This document shows positions 4,887 through 5,165 of a stretch of DNA of 5,165 nucleotides, one piece after another; the stretch's first letter is position 1; each line of letters starts with the position of its first letter. The notes under the pieces were generated by a model that saw only the letters and a program-made list of their open reading frames with translations, did no database searches and was not told where the DNA came from. Origin of the DNA: Legionellales bacterium (GTDB lineage Bacteria > Pseudomonadota > Gammaproteobacteria > Berkiellales > Berkiellaceae); the NCBI GenBank assembly GCA_023266435.1, contig JAHFQF010000166.1, positions 1 through 5,165 on the forward strand, read 5' to 3'. The position numbers and the translations under genes are program-made.

Positions 4887-4912
4887 AAAAGGCGCTGGTA
4901 GCGCCTTTTTTT
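4887..4912 (+). terminator. Rho-independent terminator of the HU-like gene
   Basis: GGCGCT (4891-4896) pairs with AGCGCC (4900-4905) around a GGT loop, extended by four A-T pairs, and is followed by seven T (4906-4912). It lies about 20 bp after the double stop codon. Confidence 0.93.
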
Positions 4913-4957
4913 ATTCTCGCGCTGATCGCGCTTCTTGTTGAAAAATAAAATTCCTCT

Positions 4958-5003
4958 TGAGTGGCGATGAGGTCGCACAAAATCACAAGCCACTTATTTT
5001 TTT
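4958..5003 (+). terminator. Second hairpin followed by a T-run, terminator-like
   Basis: AGTGGC (4960-4965) pairs with GCCACT (4989-4994), extendable outward by a G-U and a T-A pair, and seven T follow at 4997-5003. The 23-base loop is long for a terminator and could fold by itself, since GCGA and TCGC at 4964-4967 and 4973-4976 offer an alternative stem. It may be a back-up terminator for the HU-like gene or the 3' end of a small RNA. No convincing promoter for a small RNA is visible, although TAAAAT at 4946-4951 is a lone -10-like hexamer. Confidence 0.35.
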
Positions 5004-5091
5004 ACTCACCTCAGTACTAGTTCATTTTGTATTTTCTTTGAACGGGTATCTTACACCTAACATTTTTTTATTTGCGAGCTAAAATTAAGTT

Positions 5092-5115
5092 TATACACTG
5101 CTTTTAAATCAGGAG
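5092..5115 (+). promoter_or_regulatory. Possible -10 box and ribosome binding site of the last gene
   Basis: AGGAG (5111-5115) lies 8 bases before the ATG at 5124 and is a good Shine-Dalgarno sequence. TATACA (5092-5097) is a plausible -10 box, but no good -35 stands at the right distance: TTGCGA at 5072 gives a spacer of only 14. The binding site is firm; the promoter is tentative. The rest of 5004-5091 is AT-rich and shows nothing else. Confidence 0.5.
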
Positions 5116-5123
5116 TGCTCAAG

Positions 5124-5165
5124 ATGCTCAAATACCATGCCCACTTTGCCTCTAGAATCAGTATC
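5124..5165 (+). CDS. Start of an unidentified gene, cut by the window end
   Basis: Fourteen codons are visible, reading MLKYHAHFASRISI, open to the end of the window. The start is supported by AGGAG 8 bases upstream and by its position after a terminator and an AT-rich leader. The visible residues are too few to assign a family. They show no obvious signal peptide, although a hydrophobic stretch could begin just outside. No function is proposed. Confidence 0.6.
   Translation, partial: MLKYHAHFASRISI

Overview
The window looks like part of a low-to-moderate GC gammaproteobacterial chromosome. The ribosomal proteins L13 and S9 are gammaproteobacterial in layout and sequence. An ankyrin-repeat protein, a Lys-rich HU/H1-like nucleoid protein and an insertion sequence together recall host-associated lineages such as the Legionellales (Coxiella/Legionella/Berkiella-like). 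That taxonomic guess is an inference from gene content; there is no rRNA or other marker here to settle it.

Layout. Bases 1-119 are the right end of an IS3-family insertion sequence: the last 29 codons of its transposase plus the terminal inverted repeat. Immediately after it, in an open frame that runs without a stop across the IS boundary, is an ankyrin-repeat gene (176-1552). It has lost its natural 5' end, and at least five and a half ankyrin repeats are followed by an unrecognised helical C-terminal region and a Pro-rich, Lys-ended tail. A bidirectional Rho-independent terminator (1604-1631) separates it from the convergent rplM-rpsI ribosomal operon (minus strand, 2579 to 1651). That operon has its own strong sigma70-like promoter. 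The S9 protein carries an unusual acidic insertion of about 25 residues just before its C-terminal tail.

Upstream of rplM, on the same strand, is a thioredoxin-fold [2Fe-2S] ferredoxin (2651-2977). It is divergent from a GlcF-like two-[4Fe-4S], two-CCG-domain protein (3020-4210). Both appear to start with TTG and only 42 bp separate them. A perfect 32-bp palindrome (4212-4243) follows the GlcF-like gene. Next comes an independently promoted gene for an HU-family protein with a Lys/Ala/Thr-rich N-terminal tail (4366-4866), ended by a good terminator. The last 250 bp hold a second hairpin with a T-run and the first 14 codons of another gene with a good ribosome binding site.

How the genes relate. 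Most of the window is housekeeping: translation (L13, S9), nucleoid packing (HU-like) and electron transfer (ferredoxin, GlcF-like). The accessory part is the left third, where a transposon end abuts a truncated ankyrin gene. I did not find a clear novel multi-gene system. The points most worth following up are the S9 insertion, the IS/ankyrin junction, the palindrome and the tailed HU protein.
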